Origin: Phycisphaerae bacterium
GTDB lineage: Bacteria; Planctomycetota; Phycisphaerae; Phycisphaerales; UBA1924
Direction of reading: 5' to 3'
Length of the DNA: 64,000 nucleotides
Assembly: GCA_016873295.1 (NCBI GenBank)
Contig: VGXM01000001.1
Span: forward strand, 124,001 to 188,000
Both the position numbers and the translations under genes were made by a program. Positions 34,645 to 43,608 of this stretch are shown in pieces; position 1 is the first letter of the stretch, and the number at the start of each line of letters is the position of its first letter. The notes under the pieces are model-generated. The model was not told where the DNA came from and made no database searches. It saw nothing but the letters and a program-made list of their open reading frames with translations.

Positions 34645-36039
34645 TCAGCCGCCCGAGGCGGTCTTGGCCCCGGGCACGCCCCCCAGCAGCGTGTACAGCC
34701 GGTTCTCGTTGAGCACGGGGATGCCGGTCGAACCGGCCTGTTCCATCAGGCGGTTGTACCGCTGCACGCCACGGTCGAGCTCGATCCACCGGAGCATGAC
34801 CTCGACGGGGGCGGTGTTGTCGGGGCGGGGCGGGAGCGCGGGGCGCTCGCCCAGCACGAGGAAATCCACGTCGCCCGTCAGCTCGCTGACCACCTGCCCG
34901 CCCCAGGACTCGATGATCGCGATCAGGTCGGTGCGCTCGCGGGGAGTGACCAGCCCGTCGCGGTCGGCGTCGAAGTCGCCGAAGACCACGAACTTGTAGA
35001 CCTTGTTGGGGTCGTACAGGGGGTTGGCGACGACGTCGCCCGGGACGACGGGGTTGCCGCGGGTCTCGGCCAGCACGCGGCAGGTGGCGCTGCTCTGGTC
35101 GATGGAGATCACTTCGAGGGCGGCCTTGCCGGGCGGGTAGTCACCCTGGGCGTCGGGGCGGAGCTGGGCCGCCGACCCGTACACCGAGAAGGTCATCCCG
35201 AGGACGACCTTGTTCCGGCTGCCGACCCCGATGACGACCTGGCGGTCGCCGGGGCTGATGGCGATGACTGAGCCGTCCACCAGGGCGTATTCGTCGTCGG
35301 GCCGCAGGGCCTGCCCGGACCGCTGCCCGCGCAGGGAGGCGATCTGGCCCTTGAGCACGGCGTTCTCCTCGCGGACGCGGGTCAGGTCTTCGGACAGGCG
35401 CATCTCGCGCTCGCGCGCTTCCTGCTCCACGCGCGACACCTTGCCGTCCATGCTGGCCTGCAGGCGGTCGGTCCCCTGGCGGAACTGGGACACGAGCTCC
35501 GCGTTGCGGGCCACGTCGGCGCCCAGGCCCGACAGGAGCTCCTCGTAGCGGCGCTCGATGCCCGCAACGCGGCGCTGCTCGTTCTGCAGGTCCGTGAGCG
35601 CGGTCTGCAGGTCGGCGTTGGCCTTCACGTACTGGGCCTGGAGCCCGTCCAGCCGCGCCTGGCGCTCGCGGAGCACCTGGAGCAGCGGCGCGTTGGTCGC
35701 CCCCTCCACCTGCCCCACCACCTCCTGGAGGCGGGCCAGGGACGTGCGCCGATCGCCGGTGACGATGGTCATGGCCTTCTGCTGGGCGTCGGCGAGGTAG
35801 CCCACCAGCGAGCCGCGGTTGCGCTTGGCCTCGTCGAGGAGGGCGACGACGTCGTCGCGCTGGCGCTCGTCGGGGCGGATGATCTCGCCCTGCTGCGTCT
35901 GCTGGGCCAGCAGGTCGCGCCGGGCGCCCTGAAACTTGCCGTAGAAGACGATGCTGGTCACGAACAGGCCCAGGGCCAGGACGGACAGAATCGCCACCGT
36001 GACCCCGACGCCGACGCTCGTACCCGTGCGTGATGCCAT
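34645..36039 (-). CDS. Membrane-anchored coiled-coil protein with EF-hand loop and BRCT-like domain
   Basis: 464 residues. One transmembrane helix (about 13-33) precedes roughly 200 residues of heptad-rich coiled coil (to about 235). A small beta domain follows (VDGSVIAISPGDRQVVIGVG...GMTFSVYG) like the C-terminal domain of FlgT. The last 125 residues contain a canonical EF-hand loop (DADRDGLVTPRE) set in a BRCT-like pattern (IIESWGGQVVSELTG, VDFLVLGE, a helix, GIPVLNENRLYTLLG). GGGAG lies upstream of the ATG. With one N-terminal helix, most of the protein should be extracytoplasmic or cytoplasmic depending on orientation, which sequence does not settle. Domain assignments beyond the coiled coil are by eye. 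Confidence 0.75.
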   Translation of the reverse strand: MASRTGTSVGVGVTVAILSVLALGLFVTSIVFYGKFQGARRDLLAQQTQQGEIIRPDERQRDDVVALLDEAKRNRGSLVGYLADAQQKAMTIVTGDRRTSLARLQEVVGQVEGATNAPLLQVLRERQARLDGLQAQYVKANADLQTALTDLQNEQRRVAGIERRYEELLSGLGADVARNAELVSQFRQGTDRLQASMDGKVSRVEQEAREREMRLSEDLTRVREENAVLKGQIASLRGQRSGQALRPDDEYALVDGSVIAISPGDRQVVIGVGSRNKVVLGMTFSVYGSAAQLRPDAQGDYPPGKAALEVISIDQSSATCRVLAETRGNPVVPGDVVANPLYDPNKVYKFVVFGDFDADRDGLVTPRERTDLIAIIESWGGQVVSELTGDVDFLVLGERPALPPRPDNTAPVEVMLRWIELDRGVQRYNRLMEQAGSTGIPVLNENRLYTLLGGVPGAKTASGG

Positions 36040-36258
36040 GTCGTAAAGCTCCCGCGACCGCCGAGCCCGTGCGCGCGCCGGTCGATCACGACCCCAAAAG
36101 CCCCCGACCCGTGGCCGGGTCCATCCCCCGCCACACCCGGCAAGGGACGCAAGTGTCGCGGATCCGAGGGCCCACGTCAAGCCGACCCTATCAACAACCG
36201 GCCGGATCGCCCGTCGCCCCCCGGGGGGGATGCTCCCGGGCCCCCGCCCGCCACCGAA

Positions 36259-36281
36259 CGGAATACTCCGGTAGTATTCCG
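36259..36281. promoter_or_regulatory. Operator-like palindrome over the apaG -10 box
   Basis: CGGAATACT (36259-36267) and AGTATTCCG (36273-36281) form a perfect 9-bp inverted repeat with a 5-base spacer. The right arm overlaps TAGTAT (36272-36277), the -10 box eight bases before the apaG ATG. A dimeric repressor binding here would block the promoter. Confidence 0.55.
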
Positions 36282-36285
36282 CCCG

Positions 36286-36741
36286 ATGACCCACCCGACG
36301 GGCACGCGAACCTCGGTCGGTTCGTTGCCCATCGAGGTGTTGCCGCCGCACGCCTCCGAGGTGGTGACGGAGGGGTTCCGCGTGCGCGCGGTGCCGATGT
36401 TCCTGCCCGACCGGTCGGACCCGGAGGGTTCGCACGGGACGCCGTGCTGGGTCTTTGGGTACGACGTCCGCATGACCAACGAGGGTCGGGTCGGCGCCCG
36501 CCTGCTCACCCGCAAGTGGCGGGTGATCGACGCCCGGGGAGACGTCCAGGAGATCGAGGGGGCGGGCGTGGTCGGTCGGCACCCGGACCTGGAGCCGGGT
36601 CAGAGCTACGAGTACTCGAGCTTCTGTCCGCTGCGCACGCCCTGGGGCACGATGGAAGGGCACTACGTCTTCGAGGACCGCGGCGGGCGCCGGTTCCAGA
36701 TCCAGATCGGGCGCTTCTACCTGGTCGCGCCCGGGCGCTGA
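36286..36741 (+). CDS. apaG: ApaG-domain protein
   Basis: 151 residues, a little longer than E. coli ApaG (125). The fibronectin-III-like ApaG fold is evident: VTEGFRVRAVPMFLP, the core YDVRMTNEGRVGARLLTRKWRVIDARGD, VQEIEGAGVVGRHPDLEPGQSYEYSSFCPLRTPWGTMEGHY and a final strand FQIQIGRFYL. ApaG is linked to cobalt resistance and diadenosine tetraphosphate metabolism in enterobacteria; its biochemical role is unclear. Its promoter carries a palindrome suggesting regulation. Confidence 0.92.
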   Translation: MTHPTGTRTSVGSLPIEVLPPHASEVVTEGFRVRAVPMFLPDRSDPEGSHGTPCWVFGYDVRMTNEGRVGARLLTRKWRVIDARGDVQEIEGAGVVGRHPDLEPGQSYEYSSFCPLRTPWGTMEGHYVFEDRGGRRFQIQIGRFYLVAPGR

Positions 36742-36842
36742 CAGGGTCGCGACGCCCGGGCTGAGTCCGCGGAGCCTGGGATGGTGCGTGGCGCCGGAAC
36801 CCGAGGCTTCGAAGACTCAGCCTCGGCGTGGGGAGCGCGACG

Positions 36843-38348
36843 TCAGACCCGTGGCCCGCTGTCGTCCAGTTGCGCGATCGCCTCGCCGTACCGCTGGCGC
36901 AGGGGCTCGACGACGTCCCTGATGAAGCGTTCGGTCTGCTCGACGCTGCGCCCGACGTACTTCATGGGGTCGAGGAGGCCCTCCCAGTCGAGGTCCGCCG
37001 AGAGGGGCCCGCCGCGGGCTTTGGATCGGAAGGCCCTGTCGTTCCGGAGGCGGTCGAGGAGGTCGTTGTCGAGGCCTTCCTGCTTGACGCGCATGCCCGC
37101 GGCCTGGGCGTGGAGGCGGATCTTCTCGTGGTACACCTGGCGGTCGCCCCCGAGCTTGACGCAGGCCATGAGGATGTTCTCGGTGGCGAGGAAGGGGAGT
37201 TCGGCCAGGAGGTTCTTGCGAACCATCGCCTCGTGGACGATGAGCCCGCTCGCGACGTTGTGCATGAGGTCGAGGGCGCCGTCGAGGGCGAGGAAGGCCT
37301 CGGGGAGAGAGAGGCGGCGGTTGGAGGAGTCATCGAGCGTGCGTTCGAGCCACTGGGTGGCGGCGGTGTCGTAGGCGTTGCCGACGAGGTTCATGACGAA
37401 GCGCGTCAGGCCGCAGATCCGCTCGCAGCGCATGGGGTTGCGCTTGTAGGGCATGGCCGAGGAGCCGATCTGCTTGTCCTCGATGGGCTCGTCGAGCTCC
37501 TTGCGGTTGCAGAGCAGGCGGATGTCGGTGGCGATCTTGTGGAGGACGGAGGCAACGGAAGCGAGGTCGGCGAGGATTCTGGCATCCTCGACCCGTGGGT
37601 AAGTTTGCCCAACCACCGTGTGTGGATTGGAGACGATCCAATCCTGTGGAGTGAAGTGCGCATCGACAAGGGAATGAAGGAACTTATCCTCCAACAGGTC
37701 CACATCTTTGGTGCTGCCCGAAAACAACTTAAGAAACGAAGCTTGCGTGCCCGTCGCACCTCGAAGCCCGCGTGGGAATGGACCGCGCTCAAAGGCCTGC
37801 CCGTGAGCCAGCGACAGGTCATAGGCCCACATCGCCATGCGGCGCCCGACTGTTGTCGGCTGCGCGGGTTGATAATGCGTAAAACCGAGAGTGCCACACG
37901 CTTTCCATTGTGCAGCACATTCGCACAGCGAGTGAACCACACGCACTGTCTTTTTCATGACCATGCGGAAGCTCTGCGTCAGGATCACCCAATCCGCATT
38001 GCACACCACGTCCTGACTCGTCATCCCCAGATGGATGATCCCCCTGGCCTTCGGGCACGAGTCGCCCAGCGCGTGGACGTGGGCCATCACGTCGTGGCGG
38101 AGTTCGCGTTCGTACTTTTCGGCGAGGCGGATCTCGTCGTCGGTGATCCCGCGGGCGACGACGGCCCGGAGTTCCTCGACCTGCTCCCTGCTCACCGGCA
38201 GGCCCAGTTCGTGCTGGGCCTGGGCGACCGCCAGCCAGATCCGCCGCCACAGGTCGAACTTGTGTCGGGGCGACCACAAGCGCAGCATCGCCCGGCTCGC
38301 GTTGCGGGTGGCGAGCGGGCTGGAGTAGGTGTCGTAGGGGGGGGACAT
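36843..38348 (-). CDS. purB: Adenylosuccinate lyase (compositionally mosaic)
   Basis: 501 residues. It makes fumarate from SAICAR and from adenylosuccinate in purine synthesis. Signature SSAMPYKRNPMRCE contains the catalytic Ser of the fumarase/aspartase superfamily; GMTSQDVVCNAD and GFTHYQPAQPTTVGRRM hold the substrate and acid His. The layout (long form with PRGLRGATGTQASF) resembles eukaryote-type and planctomycete PurB. The stretch encoded by about 37590-38035 has far lower GC than the rest (see findings). TACCCT six bases upstream supports the start and leaderless expression. Confidence 0.95.
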   Translation of the reverse strand: MSPPYDTYSSPLATRNASRAMLRLWSPRHKFDLWRRIWLAVAQAQHELGLPVSREQVEELRAVVARGITDDEIRLAEKYERELRHDVMAHVHALGDSCPKARGIIHLGMTSQDVVCNADWVILTQSFRMVMKKTVRVVHSLCECAAQWKACGTLGFTHYQPAQPTTVGRRMAMWAYDLSLAHGQAFERGPFPRGLRGATGTQASFLKLFSGSTKDVDLLEDKFLHSLVDAHFTPQDWIVSNPHTVVGQTYPRVEDARILADLASVASVLHKIATDIRLLCNRKELDEPIEDKQIGSSAMPYKRNPMRCERICGLTRFVMNLVGNAYDTAATQWLERTLDDSSNRRLSLPEAFLALDGALDLMHNVASGLIVHEAMVRKNLLAELPFLATENILMACVKLGGDRQVYHEKIRLHAQAAGMRVKQEGLDNDLLDRLRNDRAFRSKARGGPLSADLDWEGLLDPMKYVGRSVEQTERFIRDVVEPLRQRYGEAIAQLDDSGPRV

Positions 38349-38354
38349 GGGAGA

Positions 38355-38360
38355 AGGGTA
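38355..38360 (-). promoter_or_regulatory. -10 box of purB, leaderless
   Basis: TACCCT on the minus strand, six bases before the ATG at 38348. Confidence 0.6.
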
Positions 38361-38426
38361 AGGGGAATGCGGATGGGCTGCTCCGGGCCCCGGACTTGCC
38401 CCGCCCAGCCTCCCAACAATCGCCCG

Positions 38427-39098
38427 GTGCCGGCACCCCGACCCGGAACATCCCGAGCCGCCAGCGACAAGGGGGGTGTTGTTTCCGACCCGGGGGCCGC
38501 GGGGGCCGACCTGGCGCTCGTCAACGCCGCCCGCTCCGGCGACCGCGAGGCGATGGCCACGCTGCTGACGCGCTATCAGGCCAAGATCTTCGGGCTCTGC
38601 TTCCGCATGGTCCGGCACCGGGAGAAGGCGGCGGACCTGGCCCAGGACTCGCTCGTCAAGCTCATCCAGAACCTCGACCGCTTCGACGGGCGGGCCCAGT
38701 TCGGCACCTGGGCTTATCGGATCGCGACCAACGTGTGCATCTCGCACCTGCGGGCCGAGAAGCTGCGCCGGCACCCCAGCCTCGACGCCCCCCGAAAGGG
38801 CGGGAAGTCGCCCAACACGGACGAAACCCGAATCGGGTCGTCGCTAGAGCAGAGGCGGGAACCCGGGGCGGGCGGCCGCGTCGAAGGGGACGAGGACCGC
38901 CAGCGGCTGCTGGAGGCCCTCGACCGGCTGGACGAGGAGCAGCGGGCGATCCTGCTGCTCCGCGACAACCGGGGGTTGGATTACGACCAGATCGCCGAGG
39001 TCCTCGGCGTGCCCACCGGCACGGTGAAGAGCCGGCTCTTCCGGGCACGGAGCGCTCTCCGGGAGGCGATCGAGAACCAGGACGAAGGGGCGGCCTGA
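38427..39098 (+). CDS. ECF-type RNA polymerase sigma factor
   Basis: 223 residues from a GTG at 38427; ATG codons at 38367 and 38373 in the same frame are alternatives, and AACAAT six bases before the GTG is a weak -10 candidate. Region 2 spans ARSGDREAMATLLTRYQ to FGTWAYRIATNVCISHL; region 4 spans DEEQRAILLLRDNRGLDYDQIAEVLGVPTGTVKSRLFRARSALR. A charged linker of about 50 residues joins them. It is followed after three bases by a membrane protein likely to be its anti-sigma factor. Confidence 0.93.
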   Translation: MPAPRPGTSRAASDKGGVVSDPGAAGADLALVNAARSGDREAMATLLTRYQAKIFGLCFRMVRHREKAADLAQDSLVKLIQNLDRFDGRAQFGTWAYRIATNVCISHLRAEKLRRHPSLDAPRKGGKSPNTDETRIGSSLEQRREPGAGGRVEGDEDRQRLLEALDRLDEEQRAILLLRDNRGLDYDQIAEVLGVPTGTVKSRLFRARSALREAIENQDEGAA

Positions 39099-39101
39099 AC
39101 G

Positions 39102-40277
39102 ATGCCGCGCGACACCGACCCATCCCCACGCCCGCTGCCTCCGACGCTGACCGAGGAGGTGCTGTGCGACTATGTCGAGGGGCTGCTGCCCGAGGCGGAG
39201 CGTGCGCGCGTGCGCGAGGCCCTGGGCGGGTCGCCCGAGTGGTCGGCGATCGTGACGGCGATCGAGTCACAGCGCCGGGCGCTGTCGTCGTTGGAGGACG
39301 TCTTGCCGCCGGCGGACCTGCTGGACCGCGTGCAGGCGGTGCTGGAGCGCGAGGCGCTGGTCGGACTGACGGAGGGCGAGCGTCGGGCCGCGAGGGACTC
39401 GATCGCGGTGGTCGTGCCGGGGCGGGGCGAGGGCGTGCTGGCGCGGCTGGGGCCGCGGCTGTGGCGCCCGCTGGCGGCGGCGGCGGGGATCGCCCTGGTC
39501 GCCGTCGGCGGCGTGTACTGGGCCCGGATGCTCTCGCAGCACGGATCGACCCAGGGCGGCACCGGCCCCGTGGCCACGGACTCCGGCGCGGACCGGGGAT
39601 CGCCCGGGATCGCCATGGCCGAGCCGACGGAAGCACGGGGCGCGAGCGAGGCGGCGATGGAAGCGGCCGCGGGGCCGGCGGCCCTGGCCCCGGCCGACCC
39701 GGCGACACCCGAGGTTTCGCCCGCGCAGGCCCTGGCCCTGGCCCGCGACGGTCGCCTGCTTATCCGCGTGGTGGCGGACCGGACATCGACGGCGGAGCGG
39801 GCGATCGAGACGATCGCGTCGCTGAGGGGCGACCCGGTGCGGGGGATCACGGTCGAGGGCGAGGTGTCGCCCACGGTGCTCGCGGCGGTGGCGCCGCGCC
39901 CCGAGCCGATGGTGCTCACGGCGTCGGCCCGTCAGAGGCCCGAGAACATCATGGCGATGGAGCGGCCCGGGACGGGCTTCGACCCCCTGGCGCTGGTGCC
40001 GCCGGGCGTGCTGTCGCCTTGGCTGCCCGTCGAGTTGCCGCCGACGCTCGGGCGAACGTTCGTGCTCGAACTTCCCGGCACGCAGGCGTCGCTGGAGTCG
40101 ATGCACAAGGCGCTGGCGTCGCGGCTGGGTCGGCAGGTGCGGATCGTGCTGGAGGAGCTGTCGGCCCCGGCCGTCGCTCCGCCGCTGGACCGCGCGGCCC
40201 TGCTGTGGTGGACGGGCCCGGCGTCGACATGGGCCCCGCGCATCGCGGTGCCGCTGGTGGTGGAGCGCGAGCGGTAG
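39102..40277 (+). CDS. Probable anti-sigma factor membrane protein
   Basis: 391 residues, ATG three bases after the sigma-factor stop. The N-terminal segment LTEEVLCDYVEGLLPEAERARVREALGGSPEW resembles the helical zinc anti-sigma domain but lacks its His-Cys-Cys set. A transmembrane helix (about 122-140) leads to a 250-residue exterior domain with repeated short strands (RLLIRVVADR, PVRGITVEGEV) and no known motif. Position and topology support an anti-sigma role; this is inference. It converges on leuS. Confidence 0.75.
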   Translation: MPRDTDPSPRPLPPTLTEEVLCDYVEGLLPEAERARVREALGGSPEWSAIVTAIESQRRALSSLEDVLPPADLLDRVQAVLEREALVGLTEGERRAARDSIAVVVPGRGEGVLARLGPRLWRPLAAAAGIALVAVGGVYWARMLSQHGSTQGGTGPVATDSGADRGSPGIAMAEPTEARGASEAAMEAAAGPAALAPADPATPEVSPAQALALARDGRLLIRVVADRTSTAERAIETIASLRGDPVRGITVEGEVSPTVLAAVAPRPEPMVLTASARQRPENIMAMERPGTGFDPLALVPPGVLSPWLPVELPPTLGRTFVLELPGTQASLESMHKALASRLGRQVRIVLEELSAPAVAPPLDRAALLWWTGPASTWAPRIAVPLVVERER

Positions 40278-40300
40278 CGCCGGGCCTGGTGCGACCGAAT

Positions 40301-40349
40301 CCCGGGATTCGCCGCGGACCCTCGATGCCCGGCGTGGCGATGGCGCGGG
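40301..40349. repeat. REP-like palindromic sequence, family 2
   Basis: Begins CCCGGGATTCGCCGCGGAC and contains GCCCGGCGTG; it aligns with 49642-49677 and more loosely with 36801-36826. All three lie between the 3' ends of convergent genes. Confidence 0.35.
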
Positions 40350-40367
40350 CGCCGAAGCGCGACGGGA

Positions 40368-43300
40368 TCAGACCACCACGTTGACCATCTTGCCCGGCAC
40401 GACGATGACCTTCTTGATGGGCCGGTCGGCGATGAACTGGCGGACACGCTCGTCGGCGAGGGCGGCGGCCTGGACGGCGTCGCTGGGGGCGCCCGCCGGG
40501 ACCGTGATCCGCCCGCGCACCTTGCCCTGCACCTGAACGGGGATCTCGACGGTGTCGTCGCGGAGGAGGGCGGGGTCGTGGTCGGGCCAATCGGCGTGGG
40601 CGATCGACGCGGTGTGCCCGAGCCTCTGCCACAGCTCCTCGGCCAGGTGCGGGACGAAGGGGGCCAGGAGGAGGGCGAATCGCTGGGCCTGCTCGCGCGT
40701 GAGGACTCCGGCCCCGGCGGCGGCGCCGGGCGGGGTCGCGGCGTTGACGAACTCCATCATGGCCGCGATCGCGGTGTTGAACGCCAGGCGCTCGATGTCG
40801 GTCTCGACCTTGACGGTGAGTCGGTGCAGGAGCCTCTCGAGGCGCTCGTCGGCGGTCGGCGCGAGCGTGAGCGCGCCGGAGTCCTCGTCGACCGCCAGGC
40901 GCCAGGCCCGCTGGAGGAAGCGGAAGCACCCGCTGATGTCACGGGGGTTCCAGGGCTTGCTCATCTCGAGCGGTCCCATGTACATCTCGTAGAGGCGGAA
41001 GGTGTCGGCGCCGTACTCGGCGATGACGTCGTCGGGGTTGACGACGTTCTTGAGGCTCTTGGACATCTTGGCGACGACGGCGTTGAGGGGCGTGCCCGTG
41101 CCGCGTTCCACGTAGAGCTTGCCGGTCGCGGAGGTGACCTCGGGGGGGGCGGGCTCGACGTGGTCGACGGGCACGAGCGTCTTGTCGGGGCGCTGGTAGG
41201 CGAAGCTGGTGATCAGGCCCTGGTGGAAGAGCTTGCGGAAGGGCTCGGGGCTCGAGACGTGCCCCAGGTCGGAGAGCACCTTGTGCCAGAAGCGGGCGTA
41301 GAGCAGGTGCCCGACGGCGTGCTCGGCGCCGCCGATGTAGAGGTCCACGCCGCCCGCCATCCAGTAGGCCTCGGCCGCGGGGTCGACGAAGCGGCGCGGG
41401 TTGGAGGGGTCGCAGTAGCGGAGGAAGTACCAGCTCGACCCGGCGGACCCGGGCATGGTGTTGGTTTCACGGCGGACCGGGGTCTCGGGCGGCAGGAGCC
41501 CCGGGGGGATGCCGGCCTCCGCGGCGGTGGAGCTCACCCACGACCACGCCTTGGAGAGCAGCGGCTGGGGGTCGTCGCTCTCGATGGGGTGGTAGTCGTC
41601 GAGCTCGGGGAGGACGACCGGCAGCTTGGTGACCGGGTAGTGGCGCCCCTGCATGTCGAAGACGATCGGGATGGGTTCGCCCCAGTAGCGTTGCCGGCTG
41701 AAGGTCCAGTCGCGCAGGCGGTAGTTCACGCGGGCCCGCCCCGCGCCCTTGAGCGTGAGCCAGTCGGTGACCTGCACCTTGGCCTGCGACGCGGGCAGCC
41801 CATTGACGTCGACGCCCGAGTTCGTGCCGGGGCGCGGGGAGTTGACGGCGTAGCCGGGGCCCTCGTAGGCGCTACCGTCGGCCCTGGCCAGCCCGCCCTC
41901 GCGCAGGCGCGCCTCGAGCGTCTCGAGGCGGTCGATGCCCATGTCGTCGATGGCGTCGAGCCAGGTCGACCGGATCGTGCCGCGCCGTTCGGCGCCGCCC
42001 GATTCCCCGCCCGCGGGAGCCCGTCGGCCCCTGATGGTCTCGAGCAACGGGCCGAACGCGCCGGGCTCGGCGTTGAGCGAGGTGACCAGGCCCACGAAGT
42101 CCGCCATCTGGTCGCGCCAGCGCTCGCCGACCCGGTCCTCGGGGCGCGCCTGATCGGCGAAGTACTTCATCGCCAGGCGGGCCCGCGGGTAGATCACGTC
42201 GATGATGGGCAGCCCGAAGCGGGCGGCGAAGTCGAAGTCGCGCTGGTCATGGGCGGGCACGCCCATGATCGCCCCGTGCCCGTACCCCATGAGCACGTAG
42301 TCGGCGACCCAGATCGGGATGCGCCACCCGGTCGCCGGGTTGGCCGCGAGCAGCCCCGTGGGCACGCCCGTCTTGGCCTGGGAGTCGGCCATGCGCTCGA
42401 CCTCGCCGCGGTTGCGGGCCGCGGCGACGTAGGCCCGCAGGGCCTGCTCGTCGGTCTTGGGGCCTGGGTCGGCGAGGAGGGCGTCGACGAGGGGGTGCTC
42501 TGGCGCGACCACCATGAAGGTGGCGCCGAAGAGCGTGTCGGGGCGGGTCGTGAAGACGCGGATCGAGGGCCCGGCGGCGTGCGGGGCGCCGACCAGGTCG
42601 AAGTCGATCTCGGCGCCCTCGCTCCGCCCGATCCACTCGCGCTGCATCGTGCGCGTCGACTGGGGCCAGTCGACCTTGTCCAGGTCCTCGAGCAACCGCT
42701 GGGAGTACTCGGTGATGCGGAACATCCACTGCTTGAGGGGCTTGCGGAGCACGGGGTGCCCGCCGCGCTCGCTCCGCCCGTCGATCACCTCGTCGTTGGC
42801 CAGCACGGTGCCCAGCTTCGGGCACCAGTTGACGACGCTCTCGCCCAGGTACGCCAGGCGCTTGGAGTCGATGAAGTCGCGGCGCTCGTCCTCGCTGAGG
42901 TCGTGCCAGCGCCGGCGGCCCACGGGCTCGCCCCCGATGGGCGTGGCGGCGATGCCCGCGGCGTCGGCGACCAGCTCGCCGAAGAGGTTGATCACGTACT
43001 CGCCCCGCGCCAGGCGCTTGACCAGCTCGGCGACGGGCTCGGCCCGGCGCCTCCACGGGTTGTACCAGCTCTCGTAGAGCGTGAGGAAGATCCACTGGGT
43101 CCAGCGGTAGTACTCGCGGTCGATGGTGGAGACCTCGCGCGACCAGTCGTAGGAGAACCCGAAGCGCTTGAGCTGGCGTCGGAAGTTGTCGATCGCCTGG
43201 CGCGTCGTGATCGCCGGGTGCACGCCCGTCTGGATCGCGTACTGCTCCGCCGGAAGCCCGAAGGCGTCGTAGCCCATGGGGTGCAGGACGTTGTACCCGC

Positions 43301-43568
43301 GCATGCGCTTGAAGCGGCTGACGATGTCGGTCGCGATGTACCCCTCGGGGTGCCCGACGTGCAGCCCCGCGCCCGACGGGTAGGGGAACATGTCCAGGGC
43401 GTAGAACTTGGGGCGGGTGGGGTCGAAGTCCGGGTCGCCCGGGTTGCGCACGCGCGACGTGCCGCGCGATTCCCACTCCCCCTGCCAGCGCACCTCGAGC
43501 TCGTTGGCGTAGCGGGCGGTGTAGCGGTGCGGCGGCGCCGAGGCGGGCTTGGACTCGTGGCTCGTCAT
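40368..43568 (-). CDS. leuS: Leucyl-tRNA synthetase
   Basis: 1066 residues, about 200 more than E. coli LeuRS. Class I synthetase that charges tRNA(Leu). The HIGH-type motif is in YPSGAGLHVGHPEGYIATD, the KMSKS motif in VAKMSKSLKNVVNPDDVI, and the CP1 editing domain with TTRPDTLFGATFMVVAPEH is present. Extra sequence lies around 185-225 (RLARGEYVINLFGELVADA), within 475-540 and around 690-720. TAGACT eight bases upstream of the ATG supports the start. It converges on the anti-sigma gene. Confidence 0.98.
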   Translation of the reverse strand: MTSHESKPASAPPHRYTARYANELEVRWQGEWESRGTSRVRNPGDPDFDPTRPKFYALDMFPYPSGAGLHVGHPEGYIATDIVSRFKRMRGYNVLHPMGYDAFGLPAEQYAIQTGVHPAITTRQAIDNFRRQLKRFGFSYDWSREVSTIDREYYRWTQWIFLTLYESWYNPWRRRAEPVAELVKRLARGEYVINLFGELVADAAGIAATPIGGEPVGRRRWHDLSEDERRDFIDSKRLAYLGESVVNWCPKLGTVLANDEVIDGRSERGGHPVLRKPLKQWMFRITEYSQRLLEDLDKVDWPQSTRTMQREWIGRSEGAEIDFDLVGAPHAAGPSIRVFTTRPDTLFGATFMVVAPEHPLVDALLADPGPKTDEQALRAYVAAARNRGEVERMADSQAKTGVPTGLLAANPATGWRIPIWVADYVLMGYGHGAIMGVPAHDQRDFDFAARFGLPIIDVIYPRARLAMKYFADQARPEDRVGERWRDQMADFVGLVTSLNAEPGAFGPLLETIRGRRAPAGGESGGAERRGTIRSTWLDAIDDMGIDRLETLEARLREGGLARADGSAYEGPGYAVNSPRPGTNSGVDVNGLPASQAKVQVTDWLTLKGAGRARVNYRLRDWTFSRQRYWGEPIPIVFDMQGRHYPVTKLPVVLPELDDYHPIESDDPQPLLSKAWSWVSSTAAEAGIPPGLLPPETPVRRETNTMPGSAGSSWYFLRYCDPSNPRRFVDPAAEAYWMAGGVDLYIGGAEHAVGHLLYARFWHKVLSDLGHVSSPEPFRKLFHQGLITSFAYQRPDKTLVPVDHVEPAPPEVTSATGKLYVERGTGTPLNAVVAKMSKSLKNVVNPDDVIAEYGADTFRLYEMYMGPLEMSKPWNPRDISGCFRFLQRAWRLAVDEDSGALTLAPTADERLERLLHRLTVKVETDIERLAFNTAIAAMMEFVNAATPPGAAAGAGVLTREQAQRFALLLAPFVPHLAEELWQRLGHTASIAHADWPDHDPALLRDDTVEIPVQVQGKVRGRITVPAGAPSDAVQAAALADERVRQFIADRPIKKVIVVPGKMVNVVV

Positions 43569-43576
43569 GCGCGGGA

Positions 43577-43582
43577 AGTCTA
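43577..43582 (-). promoter_or_regulatory. -10 box of leuS, leaderless
   Basis: TAGACT on the minus strand, eight bases before the ATG at 43568. Confidence 0.5.
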
Positions 43583-43608
43583 CAGCGGCCCGTGGGGCCG
43601 CACGGGCC

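Noticed and set aside
34800-36663. Frame continuing upstream of the coiled-coil gene through apaG
   Set aside because: The upstream part is antisense to apaG; the transmembrane start with a Shine-Dalgarno is at 36039.
40278-40367. Anti-sigma to leuS gap as a small RNA gene
   Set aside because: Only a weak palindrome is visible, with no promoter or terminator pair.
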